Origin: Bacillota bacterium
GTDB lineage: Bacteria; Bacillota; Clostridia; Lachnospirales; Lachnospiraceae
Direction: 5' to 3'
Length of the DNA: 15,433 bases
NCBI GenBank assembly: GCA_023415595.1
Contig: JAEZJW010000019.1
Location: 1-15,433, forward strand
Positions 7,520 to 15,294 of the stretch are shown here, piece by piece. The translations under genes were made by a program, and so were the position numbers. The notes under the pieces were generated by a model, which had not been told where the DNA came from, did not search any database, and saw only the letters and a program-made list of their open reading frames with translations. Each line of letters begins with the position of its first letter. Position 1 is the first letter of the stretch.

Positions 7520-9037
7520 ATGGGTAAAACTATTTTAACCGCACAGCATATAACAAAAGTGTTCCCGGGAATGAAGGCTCTGGATGATGTGGATTTTGAT
7601 CTTCAGGCGGGCGAGGTACATATCCTTGTAGGTGAAAACGGTGCAGGAAAAAGTACTCTTGCAAAGGTTATTCTGGGTGCATACCGGCAGGATGCGGGTG
7701 AGGTATTCTTTGAGGATGAACGTTTGGAGCTGAATGGGACAAAGGATGCCTTAGCTAAGGGAATTGTAGCGGTTTATCAGGAATTTACACTGGTTCCTTA
7801 TCTGAATGTAGCACAGAATATTTTCCTGAACAGAGAATACAGAACAAAAACAGGCTTTATTAATCATAAGAAAATGGAGGCAGAGGCAGCAGCTCTGCTG
7901 AAATCCTTGAATTGCGAATATATCAATGTCAGAAGCCCTTTAAAGAAGCTGAATGTTGCGGAACAGCAGATGGTGGAGATTGCTAAGGCATTATCCTATA
8001 AACCAAGGATCATTATATTTGATGAACCGACCTCGGCCTTATCCGAAAGGGAAGCTGCTTCCCTGTTCCATCAGATCCACAGGCTGAAAAAAGAAGGTAT
8101 CGGAATTGTGTATGTATCCCATCGTATGAGTGAATTCCCGTTAATCGGAGACAGAATTACTATTCTCAGGGATGGTCACAAGATCAAAACGGTCGGCATC
8201 AACGACTGCACGAATGAGGAACTGGTCAACATGATGGTAGGCCGTGATGTTTCCCAGGTGTATGTCCGTTCAGATAATTCTTTTTCCGGTGAAGTACTCC
8301 GGACCGAAAATCTGCAGGACTATGCCGGCAAGGTTAAGGGTGTAGACATTTGTGTAAATAGAGGTGAAATCGTCGGAATCGCCGGATTGGTCGGTTCGGG
8401 ACGGACAGAGCTGGCGCAGCTTATCTATGGAATTAATCCTATCAAGGCCGGCAGGGTGCTGATCGAAGGGAAAGAAATTGTACCAAAATCCCCTGTATAT
8501 GCAGTTAAGAATGGAATCGGACTTGTCAGTGAGGACAGAAAGAAGCAAGGACTTGCTTTGAGTGAATCGATCTCTCTTAATATCATAGCAGTCAGTCTGA
8601 AGAAAATCTTCCCCAAGCTATTTATTCATAATAAGAAAATAACTGAAGTATCAAAGGATTATATTAAACAGCTTCATATCGCCACGACCAGTCCGGATAA
8701 ATTGTGCAAATATCTGTCCGGCGGTAACCAGCAGAAGGTGGTATTAGCAAAATGGCTGAGCTTTGATCCCAGAATTCTGATCTTTGATGAACCTACCAGA
8801 GGAATTGATGTTGCAGCCAAGATGGAGATCTATAAGCTGATGGATCAGCTGGCTGCCGGAGGCAAGGCAATTATCATGATTTCTTCGGAAATGCCTGAGG
8901 TAATCGGAATGAGCGACCGAATTTACATTATGCATGAAGGCAGGATGGTGGATGAATGCAAACGCGGACAATATACCTCCGAGCAGATCGGAGCCAGGAT
9001 GTTAGGAGTAGGAGGTGCCGCAAATGAGAACAATTAG
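7520..9037 (+). CDS. Sugar ABC transporter ATPase with two ATP-binding domains (RbsA/MglA-like)
   Basis: The 505-residue protein powers uptake. Start: ATG 7520 with GGAAGAGG 7 nt upstream; an upstream in-frame ATG at 7463 has no good site. The N-terminal half has Walker A GENGAGKS (38-45), a degenerate signature LNVAEQQ and Walker B IIIFDEPTSAL. The C-terminal half has a degenerate Walker A (GLVGSGRTE), a canonical signature LSGGNQQK and Walker B LIFDEPTRGID. This pairing of one normal and one altered site per half is typical of the CUT2/ribose-type ATPases. It overlaps the next gene by 14 bases, so the transporter genes are tightly coupled. Confidence 0.96.
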   Translation: MGKTILTAQHITKVFPGMKALDDVDFDLQAGEVHILVGENGAGKSTLAKVILGAYRQDAGEVFFEDERLELNGTKDALAKGIVAVYQEFTLVPYLNVAQNIFLNREYRTKTGFINHKKMEAEAAALLKSLNCEYINVRSPLKKLNVAEQQMVEIAKALSYKPRIIIFDEPTSALSEREAASLFHQIHRLKKEGIGIVYVSHRMSEFPLIGDRITILRDGHKIKTVGINDCTNEELVNMMVGRDVSQVYVRSDNSFSGEVLRTENLQDYAGKVKGVDICVNRGEIVGIAGLVGSGRTELAQLIYGINPIKAGRVLIEGKEIVPKSPVYAVKNGIGLVSEDRKKQGLALSESISLNIIAVSLKKIFPKLFIHNKKITEVSKDYIKQLHIATTSPDKLCKYLSGGNQQKVVLAKWLSFDPRILIFDEPTRGIDVAAKMEIYKLMDQLAAGGKAIIMISSEMPEVIGMSDRIYIMHEGRMVDECKRGQYTSEQIGARMLGVGGAANENN

Positions 9038-9968
9038 TCAGAAATTCAAAGCACTGCCGCCGGTTTCCTGGATGCTGGTCATCATCATCGTCGTTTTCAG
9101 CCTGAGTTCACCGAATTATCTGTCCTTTGCTAATTTCAGGAATATCCTGATTCAATCAGCACCGCTGATGATTGTAGCCTTTGCACAGACCTGTATCGTG
9201 CTGACACAGGGAACGGATCTGTCTCTTGGCGCCCAAGTCAGCTTTGTAACGGTAATGACTGTATATCTGGCAAAGCGGGGAGTACCCCTGCTGCTCAGCA
9301 TGGCAATCTCCGTATTGCTGACAGTATGCATCGGGGCTGTTAACGGACTTATCGTCGCAAAGGGCAATATCCTTCCATTTATCGCTACCTTCGGTATGCA
9401 GAATATCGTAAACAGTATATCACTATTACTGACCTCCGGTGCTTCCATCTATTTCTCCAGCTTTACCTACAGGATAGTAGCAGAAACGACCATCTTATTT
9501 ATACCGCTGATGGTTTGGATCGCGGTACTGACGTTCCTCCTGGTATGGATTATCCTGCGGAGGACGAAATTCGGAACAAATATCATCGGACTCGGGGGTA
9601 ATCGTGAGGCACTCACTCTGGCCGGGATCAATCCCGCAAAAGGTCTGATTAAAACCTATGCCTTCGCCGGATTTATCGCAGGTATTGCCGGAATCATCAC
9701 GCTCTGCAGAGTAGAATCCGGACAGCCTACTGTGGCTAACGGTTGGGAATTCCAGGCTGTTGCAGCGACTCTGCTTGGAGGAACTTCACTCAGAGAAGGC
9801 AAGGGCGGAGTAACGGGAACCATCTTCGGTGTTCTGCTGATTACGATTGTTAAGAACGGCTTAAATATCATTGGTGTGAAATCAATCTACCAGAATGCAA
9901 TCATTGGTTCTATCGTATTAAGCGCTATCATCATAGATGCGGTAATCCGTATCCGTTCAAAAGAGTAG
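9024..9968 (+). CDS. Sugar ABC transporter permease 1 (RbsC/CUT2 family)
   Basis: The 314-residue integral membrane protein has about 8-10 hydrophobic segments and the family pattern TQGTDLSLGAQVSFVTV, GNREALTLAGINPAKGLIKTYAFAGFIAGIAG and the GGTSLREGKGGVTGT loop that contacts the ATPase. ATG 9024 is chosen because AGGAGGT (9010-9016) lies 7 nt upstream, inside the end of the ATPase gene; a GTG at 9015 overlaps that site. It probably pairs with the following permease as a heterodimer, like LsrC/LsrD, rather than a homodimer as in ribose uptake. Confidence 0.95.
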   Translation: MRTISQKFKALPPVSWMLVIIIVVFSLSSPNYLSFANFRNILIQSAPLMIVAFAQTCIVLTQGTDLSLGAQVSFVTVMTVYLAKRGVPLLLSMAISVLLTVCIGAVNGLIVAKGNILPFIATFGMQNIVNSISLLLTSGASIYFSSFTYRIVAETTILFIPLMVWIAVLTFLLVWIILRRTKFGTNIIGLGGNREALTLAGINPAKGLIKTYAFAGFIAGIAGIITLCRVESGQPTVANGWEFQAVAATLLGGTSLREGKGGVTGTIFGVLLITIVKNGLNIIGVKSIYQNAIIGSIVLSAIIIDAVIRIRSKE

Positions 9969-9977
9969 GGGGGCACG

Positions 9978-10928
9978 ATGAGTAAGTTTTTTGTGAATCT
10001 AAAAAAATCTAAATCCTTTTACAGCTTAATCGGTCTGATCGGATTAATTCTTATATCCGCAATCATAGCTCCGAACTTCAGAACGGTGAATAATATGATT
10101 ACCATATTCCGGCAAGCAAGCGTGCTGCTCATTTTAAGCTCGGGATTAACAGCAGTGCTGCTGACCGGAAGCATGGATCTGTCGGTTGGAGCAACTGCCG
10201 GATTTATCGGCTGTATCTGTGCACGTTTCTTAAAGGCAGGGGTACCGATTGGGGTTGCTTTTCTGATCGGCATCGGTATCGGTGTGCTGGTCGGACTGAT
10301 CAACGGAGCATTGGCTGGCATCCTCCCAAGCTTTATTGCTACCTATGCCACGAACTGGGTTATGAGCGGCATGGCAATCATCGTCATGAATGGTTCCGTA
10401 ATTTATGATCTCCCGAAGAACTTCACCCAGGTTGGTGTCGGATATCTCGGACCGATCCCAAATCTGGTCATCATCGCTGCGGTGATCGTAATTATCCTAT
10501 ATATCCTGCTGCAGAGGACAACCTTCGGAAGACAGGTTTATGCCTATGGTTCCAATGCGGAGGCCGCAAGGTATTCCGGTATGCCGGTGAAGAAAATTAT
10601 GCTCTCCAGCTTTGTCATTTGCAGTGTCTGCGCCGGTATCGCCGGTATGATTATTACAGCCAGACTGAATGCTGCCGATGCGGCAATGGGTGATGCTTAT
10701 GGCCTTCAGACGGTGGCAGCAGTTGTCATCGGCGGTACCTCTATGCTTGGAGGCCAGGGCGGTGTCGGAGGAACCGTAATCGGTGCACTGATCCTTACAA
10801 TCATCGTGAATGTCATGAATTTGAAGGGCGTATCCTCCTTTGCACAGCCCATGGTTGTAGGTATCGTCATTATCGCGATGGTACTATTTGATATCAACTC
10901 CAAGCGTAAGCAGGAGAAGGCTGCATAA
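9978..10928 (+). CDS. Sugar ABC transporter permease 2 (RbsC/CUT2 family)
   Basis: The 316-residue membrane protein is related to the preceding permease (TGSMDLSVGATAGF, YGSNAEAARYSGMPVKKIMLSSFVIC, GGTSMLGGQGGVGGT). The ATG at 9978 follows a purine-rich AGGGGGG site 4 nt upstream, 9 nt after the previous stop. The two permeases differ clearly, so the membrane channel is likely a heterodimer. The stop codon lies inside a short hairpin (10919-10934). Confidence 0.95.
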   Translation: MSKFFVNLKKSKSFYSLIGLIGLILISAIIAPNFRTVNNMITIFRQASVLLILSSGLTAVLLTGSMDLSVGATAGFIGCICARFLKAGVPIGVAFLIGIGIGVLVGLINGALAGILPSFIATYATNWVMSGMAIIVMNGSVIYDLPKNFTQVGVGYLGPIPNLVIIAAVIVIILYILLQRTTFGRQVYAYGSNAEAARYSGMPVKKIMLSSFVICSVCAGIAGMIITARLNAADAAMGDAYGLQTVAAVVIGGTSMLGGQGGVGGTVIGALILTIIVNVMNLKGVSSFAQPMVVGIVIIAMVLFDINSKRKQEKAA

Positions 10929-10934
10929 GCAGCC
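10919..10934 (+). other. Hairpin enclosing the permease 2 stop codon
   Basis: GGCTGC (10919-10924) and GCAGCC (10929-10934) pair around an ATAA loop that contains the stop codon. A second, weaker stem follows (TCTCCGC / GCGGGGA, about 10946-10971) with no T-run. These may mark a boundary in the mRNA between transport and enzyme genes. Confidence 0.4.
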
Positions 10935-11036
10935 GTGATACGGTTTCTCCGCGCATCAGAAAAAGGCGGGGATACTAAAACAGAAGGGTCACTATGTTAT
11001 ACAAAATATAATTAAAACTAGAAAGGAAGTATTACT

Positions 11037-11843
11037 ATGGGATTAACAGTTAGACCACTTAACACAGGATATGTACCTACCTATCCGCTTCAATATCATT
11101 ATCATCACTCCGTTGCACCTTATTTAAAGAATGTGCCGACAGAAAAGGTACCTTTGCCGGTATTCACCTTCCTGATCGAAGGAGGGGACAAGCTGGTGCT
11201 GGTTGACACAGGTATGTCCTGGACCGACCGTGCCAATGCTTATCATCATCCGGGTTCCTGGCAGGAACCGGATCAGGATATCGAAAGTGTTCTGGCGAAG
11301 GTCGGTTATAAGACCTCTGATATAGATATCGTTATCTTTACTCACTTACACTGGGATCATATGTTTTATCTTGAGAAATTTACGAACGCCAGATTAATCG
11401 TACATAAGAGGGAGTATGAATTCGCTATTGACCCGATTCCCCTTTACTACAAATCTTATGAAGCACCTGCCTTAGGCGTGGTATCACCGTTAACCGGCCG
11501 CACCTTTGAGACAGTGGAGGGTGAGACAGAGATCCTCCCGGGTATCCGTGTGTTTGAATCCTTCGGACACTCTCCCGGACATATGTCGGTTGAGGTTGAT
11601 ACGGAAGAGGGCTCCTACATCTGCGCCGGAGACTCCATCTTCGTACTGGGTAATTTGGATCCGGTTCCCGAGCTTCACTATAACATTACGCCTCCCGGAC
11701 GCTTCTACAATATCGTGGAAGCCTGGAGAAGCATCGAAAACCAGAAGGCCAGAGCGAAGGACCGCTCCTTCCTGCTGCTGACCCATGATATGAGCTTATT
11801 GGAAAGAATCAAGGATACCCCTGTTTTGGGACGTAAGAATTAA
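11037..11843 (+). CDS. Metallo-beta-lactamase-fold hydrolase, AHL-lactonase-like
   Basis: The 268-residue product has the full metal set of the lactonase group: HLHWDH (His103, His105, Asp107, His108), GHSPGH (His178/His182), Asp199 in AGDS and His250 in LTHD. That order matches AiiA/AttM-type N-acyl-homoserine lactonases and gamma-butyrolactone lactonases (known family). Position in a sugar operon suggests it opens a sugar lactone or cleaves another ester; quorum-signal degradation is possible but less fitting. There is no signal peptide, so it is cytoplasmic. ATG 11037 follows AAAGGAAG by 7 nt. It is the first gene after the transporter, 108 nt downstream. Confidence 0.9.
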   Translation: MGLTVRPLNTGYVPTYPLQYHYHHSVAPYLKNVPTEKVPLPVFTFLIEGGDKLVLVDTGMSWTDRANAYHHPGSWQEPDQDIESVLAKVGYKTSDIDIVIFTHLHWDHMFYLEKFTNARLIVHKREYEFAIDPIPLYYKSYEAPALGVVSPLTGRTFETVEGETEILPGIRVFESFGHSPGHMSVEVDTEEGSYICAGDSIFVLGNLDPVPELHYNITPPGRFYNIVEAWRSIENQKARAKDRSFLLLTHDMSLLERIKDTPVLGRKN

Positions 11844-11855
11844 TGAGATATGCTG

Positions 11856-11883
11856 CTATGCGAGAGTGAAAGCTCTCGCATAG
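11856..11883 (+). other. Strong intercistronic hairpin after lactonase-like gene
   Basis: CTATGCGAGAG (11856-11866) and CTCTCGCATAG (11873-11883) form a perfect 11-bp stem with a 6-nt loop, 12 nt after the stop codon. No T-run follows, so read-through into the next gene is expected; an RNA processing, stability or partial-termination role is likely. The next start codon is 50 nt downstream. Confidence 0.7.
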
Positions 11884-11933
11884 AGGTGTGTCAGTGGAAA
11901 TGCGGATATTACAATTAGGAGGCCCTGTAGCAC

Positions 11934-13166
11934 ATGAAAACAATTGCAATCATCGGAAGCTGCGACACAAAATACAAGGAAATTGCTTATATGAAGGAGT
12001 TGATCGAAAACAGGGGATTAAAAGCCCTGGTGATCAATATTGCCACAGGACCATCCGAGTCCCTGGGATATGATATCCCCAGAGAAGAAGTAGCCTTATA
12101 CGGAGGGTCATCCTGGGAGGATCTCATCGGAAGAACCAAGGGCGAGAAGATAGCCTACATGGCAGAGGCTGCAGCAGGCTGCCTGCATCAGCTTTACTTG
12201 GATCAGAAGGTGGATGGGGTGATATCGGTCGGAGGACTCCAGAATACTGTTATTGCTACAACTGCGATGCAGAGACTTCCGATTGGTTTTCCTAAGGTGA
12301 TGTCCTCTACGGTTGCCAGCGGTAAGAGAACCTTCGAAAGTCTGGTAGGCGGTTCTGATATCGTAGTAATACCCTCCATCTGTGATTTTACAGGTCTGAA
12401 TCTGGTAACCAGGCAGATCATTAAAAATGCCTGTTCCTGCTGCATCGGAATGGTGGAAAACGCAGGCGGTATAGTAAAAAAAGGTGAGAAGCCTGTCGTA
12501 GCCGTATCTCTGATGGGAATCACCAATACCGGTGCCTGCGCTGCGATCGAAGAGCTGGAACGCTGTGGCGTGGAAGCAATCGGTTTTCATACCACCGGTG
12601 TGGGCGGTGCTACGATGGAGCAGATGGCTGCGGACGGACTTGTGGACGGAATTCTGGATCTTACGATCCATGAGATCACCTCGGGATATTTCGGCGGCGG
12701 CTTCTCCTATGGTACTAAAGCAGGGGAACGGCTTCTAAAGGCCGCCTCCCATAGAGTGCCCATGGTGATCTGCCCGGGAGGGTTGGACTTCGTGGATTTC
12801 TCAGTCGGTGAATTCCCCCCGAGGATGGAGGAAAGGGTTTATATGATGCATAATGCAACGACAGCCCATATTAAAATTCTTCCGGAGGAAGCTGAGGAGG
12901 TAGCTGAAGTCGTAGTACAGAGATTAAAGAACTTCGACTATAAAGTGAAGCTGCTGCTTCCGACAGAGGGAATGAGACATAATACCGGACCGGGTGAAGA
13001 GCTTTATTACAGGGAAGTGGATGATATTCTGATTAACCGCTTAAAGAAGAATGGGAACAGCAATATTGATGTGATCACGGTGCCCGGCAACCTGGATACC
13101 AGAGAATGGGGTATATTAGCTGCCGGCCATATGATCGAGGAATTGAAAGAGAGGCAAAAGCTATGA
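11934..13166 (+). CDS. UPF0261 / Tm-1-like ATP-binding domain protein, function unknown
   Basis: The 410-residue protein matches the UPF0261 family (related to the ATP-binding N-domain of tomato Tm-1): N-terminal GSCDTK (8-13), IGFPKVMSSTVASG, FHTTGVGGATME, DLTIHE and HNATTAHI. In other members I recall a Gly-rich GGSGGT segment where this protein reads GGLQNT (100-105), so it may belong to a divergent subgroup. Family members have no firmly established reaction; they often sit beside carbohydrate genes. ATG 11934 follows TAGGAGG with 11 nt spacing. Its stop overlaps the next start (ATGA), so it is coupled to the isomerase gene. It is the only non-transporter protein here with a suspected ATP site, which makes it a possible kinase-like step, but this is speculation. 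Confidence 0.88.
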   Translation: MKTIAIIGSCDTKYKEIAYMKELIENRGLKALVINIATGPSESLGYDIPREEVALYGGSSWEDLIGRTKGEKIAYMAEAAAGCLHQLYLDQKVDGVISVGGLQNTVIATTAMQRLPIGFPKVMSSTVASGKRTFESLVGGSDIVVIPSICDFTGLNLVTRQIIKNACSCCIGMVENAGGIVKKGEKPVVAVSLMGITNTGACAAIEELERCGVEAIGFHTTGVGGATMEQMAADGLVDGILDLTIHEITSGYFGGGFSYGTKAGERLLKAASHRVPMVICPGGLDFVDFSVGEFPPRMEERVYMMHNATTAHIKILPEEAEEVAEVVVQRLKNFDYKVKLLLPTEGMRHNTGPGEELYYREVDDILINRLKKNGNSNIDVITVPGNLDTREWGILAAGHMIEELKERQKL

Positions 13167-13621
13167 AGACAATCGTTGTAGGCTGTGACAATGCAGCTGT
13201 CAGTCTGAAAAATATATTAGTCAAGCATATGAAGGACCGAGGCATCACGGTAGAGGATATGGGATGCGATTCACCGGAGGATCCTACCTACTATCCGCTG
13301 ATTGCCAAGAAGGTCTGCGATAATATCATCGAAAGCAATTATTCCAAGGAGGGAGTACTGATCTGCGGAACCGGCATCGGAATGGCTATGACAGCCAATA
13401 AGTTCAAGGGTATCCGGGCAGCGGTATGTCATGATATCTTCTCTGCGGAAAGAGCTAAGCTGAGCAATAATGCGAATGTAATCTGTCTTGGAGAAAGGGT
13501 AATCGGAAGTGAGGTAGCGAAGAGACTTCTCGATGAGTGGCTGGGACTCTCCTTTAAGGACGGCAGCTCTACCCCTAAGGTCCAGGCAATCAGTGATATT
13601 GAACTGCAAAATCTAAAATAA
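13163..13621 (+). CDS. eryI: RpiB-family isomerase, probably D-erythrulose-4-phosphate isomerase type
   Basis: The 152-residue protein has the RpiB/LacAB fold signature: VGCD at the N-terminus, ILICGTGIGMAMTANK with catalytic Cys68, and ERVIGSEVAKRLLDEWL. Two usual RpiB residues differ: GCDH is GCDN (Asn10), and the His equivalent to E. coli His99, which opens the ribose ring, is Ser101 (AKLSNNAN). The AERAxLSNNA pattern is what I recall from EryI/DerI proteins that interconvert D-erythrulose 4-phosphate and D-erythrose 4-phosphate, a substrate that cannot form a ring. The TIM-like neighbour supports this. Start ATG 13163 overlaps the previous stop by 4 nt, with GAGAGG upstream. Ribose-5-phosphate isomerase is the less likely alternative. 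Confidence 0.9.
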   Translation: MKTIVVGCDNAAVSLKNILVKHMKDRGITVEDMGCDSPEDPTYYPLIAKKVCDNIIESNYSKEGVLICGTGIGMAMTANKFKGIRAAVCHDIFSAERAKLSNNANVICLGERVIGSEVAKRLLDEWLGLSFKDGSSTPKVQAISDIELQNLK

Positions 13622-13807
13622 GGTAACACATTCTGTCATTCGATGAAGAGACTGCTATCGGAAGTTTCTTCGGATTTGGGTTCAGGTAATGATATAAAGC
13701 AGGAATCCCCTGCACCTGAAGATATACTCTCCTATTCCCTATGATTTTACTGCCTGAACCCAGATTGTAATAACATAATGTTACATAATGAAACGGAGGC
13801 CTCATAT
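13622..13807 (+). other. Structured intergenic region before TIM-like gene
   Basis: This 186-nt gap codes for nothing obvious. TGGGTTCAGG and CCTGAACCCA (about 13677-13686 and 13753-13762) form a perfect 10-bp long-range stem that encloses a GCAGG/CCTGC hairpin. The following TAACATAATGTTA (13771-13783) is a 6-bp inverted repeat around one base. It may be a leader or processing site with its own control; no convincing promoter was found. Confidence 0.5.
13771..13783. promoter_or_regulatory. Palindrome TAACATAATGTTA, candidate second operator
   Basis: The perfect inverted repeat shares the xTTACAT/ATGTxA-like half sites with the palindrome at the operon start (6142-6151). It lies 12 nt before the GGAGG of the TIM-like gene. 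A shared regulator is plausible but the match is short and AT-rich. Confidence 0.3.
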
Positions 13808-14620
13808 ATGGCTAGACTTGATAAGCTTTATCTGGGTACCAACACCAAAATGTATAAAACAATTAGTGATACGATCACCTTCCTGACGGAGCTAAAGAGC
13901 CTTACCGGGGATATCGACCGGAATAAGCTTGAACTGTTTGTTATTCCTTCCTATACTTCACTGGAAACAGCGAAACGGATCGTTCCGGGTGGAAAAATTA
14001 AGCTGGGAGCCCAGAATATGTGCTGGGCTGAAGAAGGTCAGTTTACCGGAGAGATATCACCTCTGATGCTTAAGGAAATCGGGATAGACATCATCGAAAT
14101 CGGTCATTCGGAACGCCGCCATATCCTAGGTGAGACCGATGAGGATGAGAAGAAGAAGGTCACTGCAGCTATCCAGCATGGATTTACTCCCCTGCTCTGC
14201 ATCGGGGAAACCCTGGAGCAGAAAAACTATGGAATCAGTAATGAGATTCTAAGCATCCAGCTGAAGGTGGGACTCAGTCAGCTGAACAGGGAGCAAGCCT
14301 CCGGACTTTGGGTCGCTTATGAGCCGGTCTGGGCCATCGGTGTGAACGGGATCCCGGCAGATGAGGGTTATGCAGATGAAAAGCACGCTTTTATCAAGCA
14401 AACACTGATTTCCATGTTCGGTGAGGAAACCGGTAACGATATCCCAGTGCTGTACGGGGGAAGCGTGAATAATGGCAATGCGGAGCTTCTGATAAGAAAG
14501 CCCAATATCGATGGACTGTTCATAGGAAGAAGCGCATGGGATGCAAAAAACTTCAACAGCATTATACGATCGGTTCTGCCACTCTATTTAGATAAAATTA
14601 ACAAAAAAGGAGAGATTTGA
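13808..14620 (+). CDS. eryH: Triose-phosphate isomerase-like, probably L-erythrulose-1-phosphate isomerase
   Basis: The 270-residue TIM-barrel protein keeps the catalytic set: Asn12/Lys14 (GTNTKM), His100 (EIGHSERR), Glu172 (YEPVWAIG) and the GGSV phosphate loop (217-220). It departs from ordinary TpiA in ways that I recall from EryH/LerI: GAQNMxWAEEGQFTGEISPLML, loop 6 as WAIGVNGIPADEGYAD instead of WAIGTGK, and IDGLFIGRSAWD instead of GGASL. EryH/LerI convert L-erythrulose 1-phosphate to D-erythrulose 4-phosphate. ATG 13808 follows GGAGG by 8 nt; the frame's earlier ATG at 13778 lacks a site. The stop (TGA 14618-14620) almost touches the next gene. Standard TPI activity remains possible. 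Confidence 0.92.
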   Translation: MARLDKLYLGTNTKMYKTISDTITFLTELKSLTGDIDRNKLELFVIPSYTSLETAKRIVPGGKIKLGAQNMCWAEEGQFTGEISPLMLKEIGIDIIEIGHSERRHILGETDEDEKKKVTAAIQHGFTPLLCIGETLEQKNYGISNEILSIQLKVGLSQLNREQASGLWVAYEPVWAIGVNGIPADEGYADEKHAFIKQTLISMFGEETGNDIPVLYGGSVNNGNAELLIRKPNIDGLFIGRSAWDAKNFNSIIRSVLPLYLDKINKKGEI

Positions 14621-14625
14621 AAATA

Positions 14626-15231
14626 ATGACAAAAGAAGTAAAAAATCTTGCCGAGGAACTTGTAATAGCATGTAAAAGAGCTTATAATAGAGGAATACAG
14701 ACCGGAAGCGGCGGTAATGCCAGTGCCAGGATTCCGGGCAAGGATCTGATGCTCGTAAAGGCAAGCGGCAGTTCCTTCGGAGACAGTACTCCCGAGGGCT
14801 TTGTGATTACGGATTTCGACGGTAATTTGGTAGAGGGGACAGGTAAGCCTACCAGAGAAGCATTGCTGCACGGATATATCTACAGGATATGTCCGGAGGT
14901 CAATGCGGTACTTCATGTACATTCCCCTTACGCCATCGGATGGGCTTCCACGAAGAAGGACCTTCCTAGGGTAACCTGGCATTCCAGACTTAAGATGTGT
15001 GCGGATATTCCGTCACTGGATGTACCGTCACCAATGGTCAGAAGAGAAGATTTTCCGATGATAGATGAGATCTTCAGAGAGAATCCGGATCTGCCGGGCT
15101 TTATCCTGGTTGATCATGGGGTCGTAGCGGTCGGGCCCGATGCAATCAACGCAGAGCACACAGCCGAATTGATTGAAGAGACCGCTCAGGTTGCATTTTT
15201 AAGAGGAATTGCAGCTAAGCTGGAGTTATAA
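14626..15231 (+). CDS. Class II aldolase/adducin-family enzyme (FucA/AraD/OtnC-like)
   Basis: The 201-residue protein shows the full-length family pattern: GSGGNASAR (phosphate loop), KASG, PTREALLH with the likely catalytic Glu78, zinc ligands His97 and His99 in HVHSP and His153 in VDHGVVAVG. Family members cleave, epimerise or decarboxylate phosphorylated ketoses and keto acids: FucA and RhaD are aldolases, AraD an epimerase, OtnC a decarboxylase. Which reaction occurs here is unknown; with tetrulose-phosphate isomerases next door, decarboxylation or aldol cleavage yielding a C4 or C3 phosphate is reasonable. The start is uncertain: ATG 14626 (13 nt after GGAG) or TTG 14617 (4 nt after it, overlapping the previous stop). 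ATG is preferred because family members begin near this residue. Confidence 0.92.
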   Translation: MTKEVKNLAEELVIACKRAYNRGIQTGSGGNASARIPGKDLMLVKASGSSFGDSTPEGFVITDFDGNLVEGTGKPTREALLHGYIYRICPEVNAVLHVHSPYAIGWASTKKDLPRVTWHSRLKMCADIPSLDVPSPMVRREDFPMIDEIFRENPDLPGFILVDHGVVAVGPDAINAEHTAELIEETAQVAFLRGIAAKLEL

Positions 15232-15294
15232 AATTATAATAAGAAGAGCATCCTGATTGATAAAGGTGCCGCAAAAAGCATCATGGAGGATAAT

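Noticed and set aside
11007..11012. TATAAT before the lactonase-like gene as an internal promoter
   Set aside because: No -35 match at 16-18 bp and no extended -10; AT-rich DNA before a ribosome binding site explains it.
11037..11843. Quorum-quenching lactonase as main role of the MBL protein
   Set aside because: Motifs permit it, but position between sugar transporter and sugar-phosphate genes favours a catabolic substrate; kept only as an alternative.
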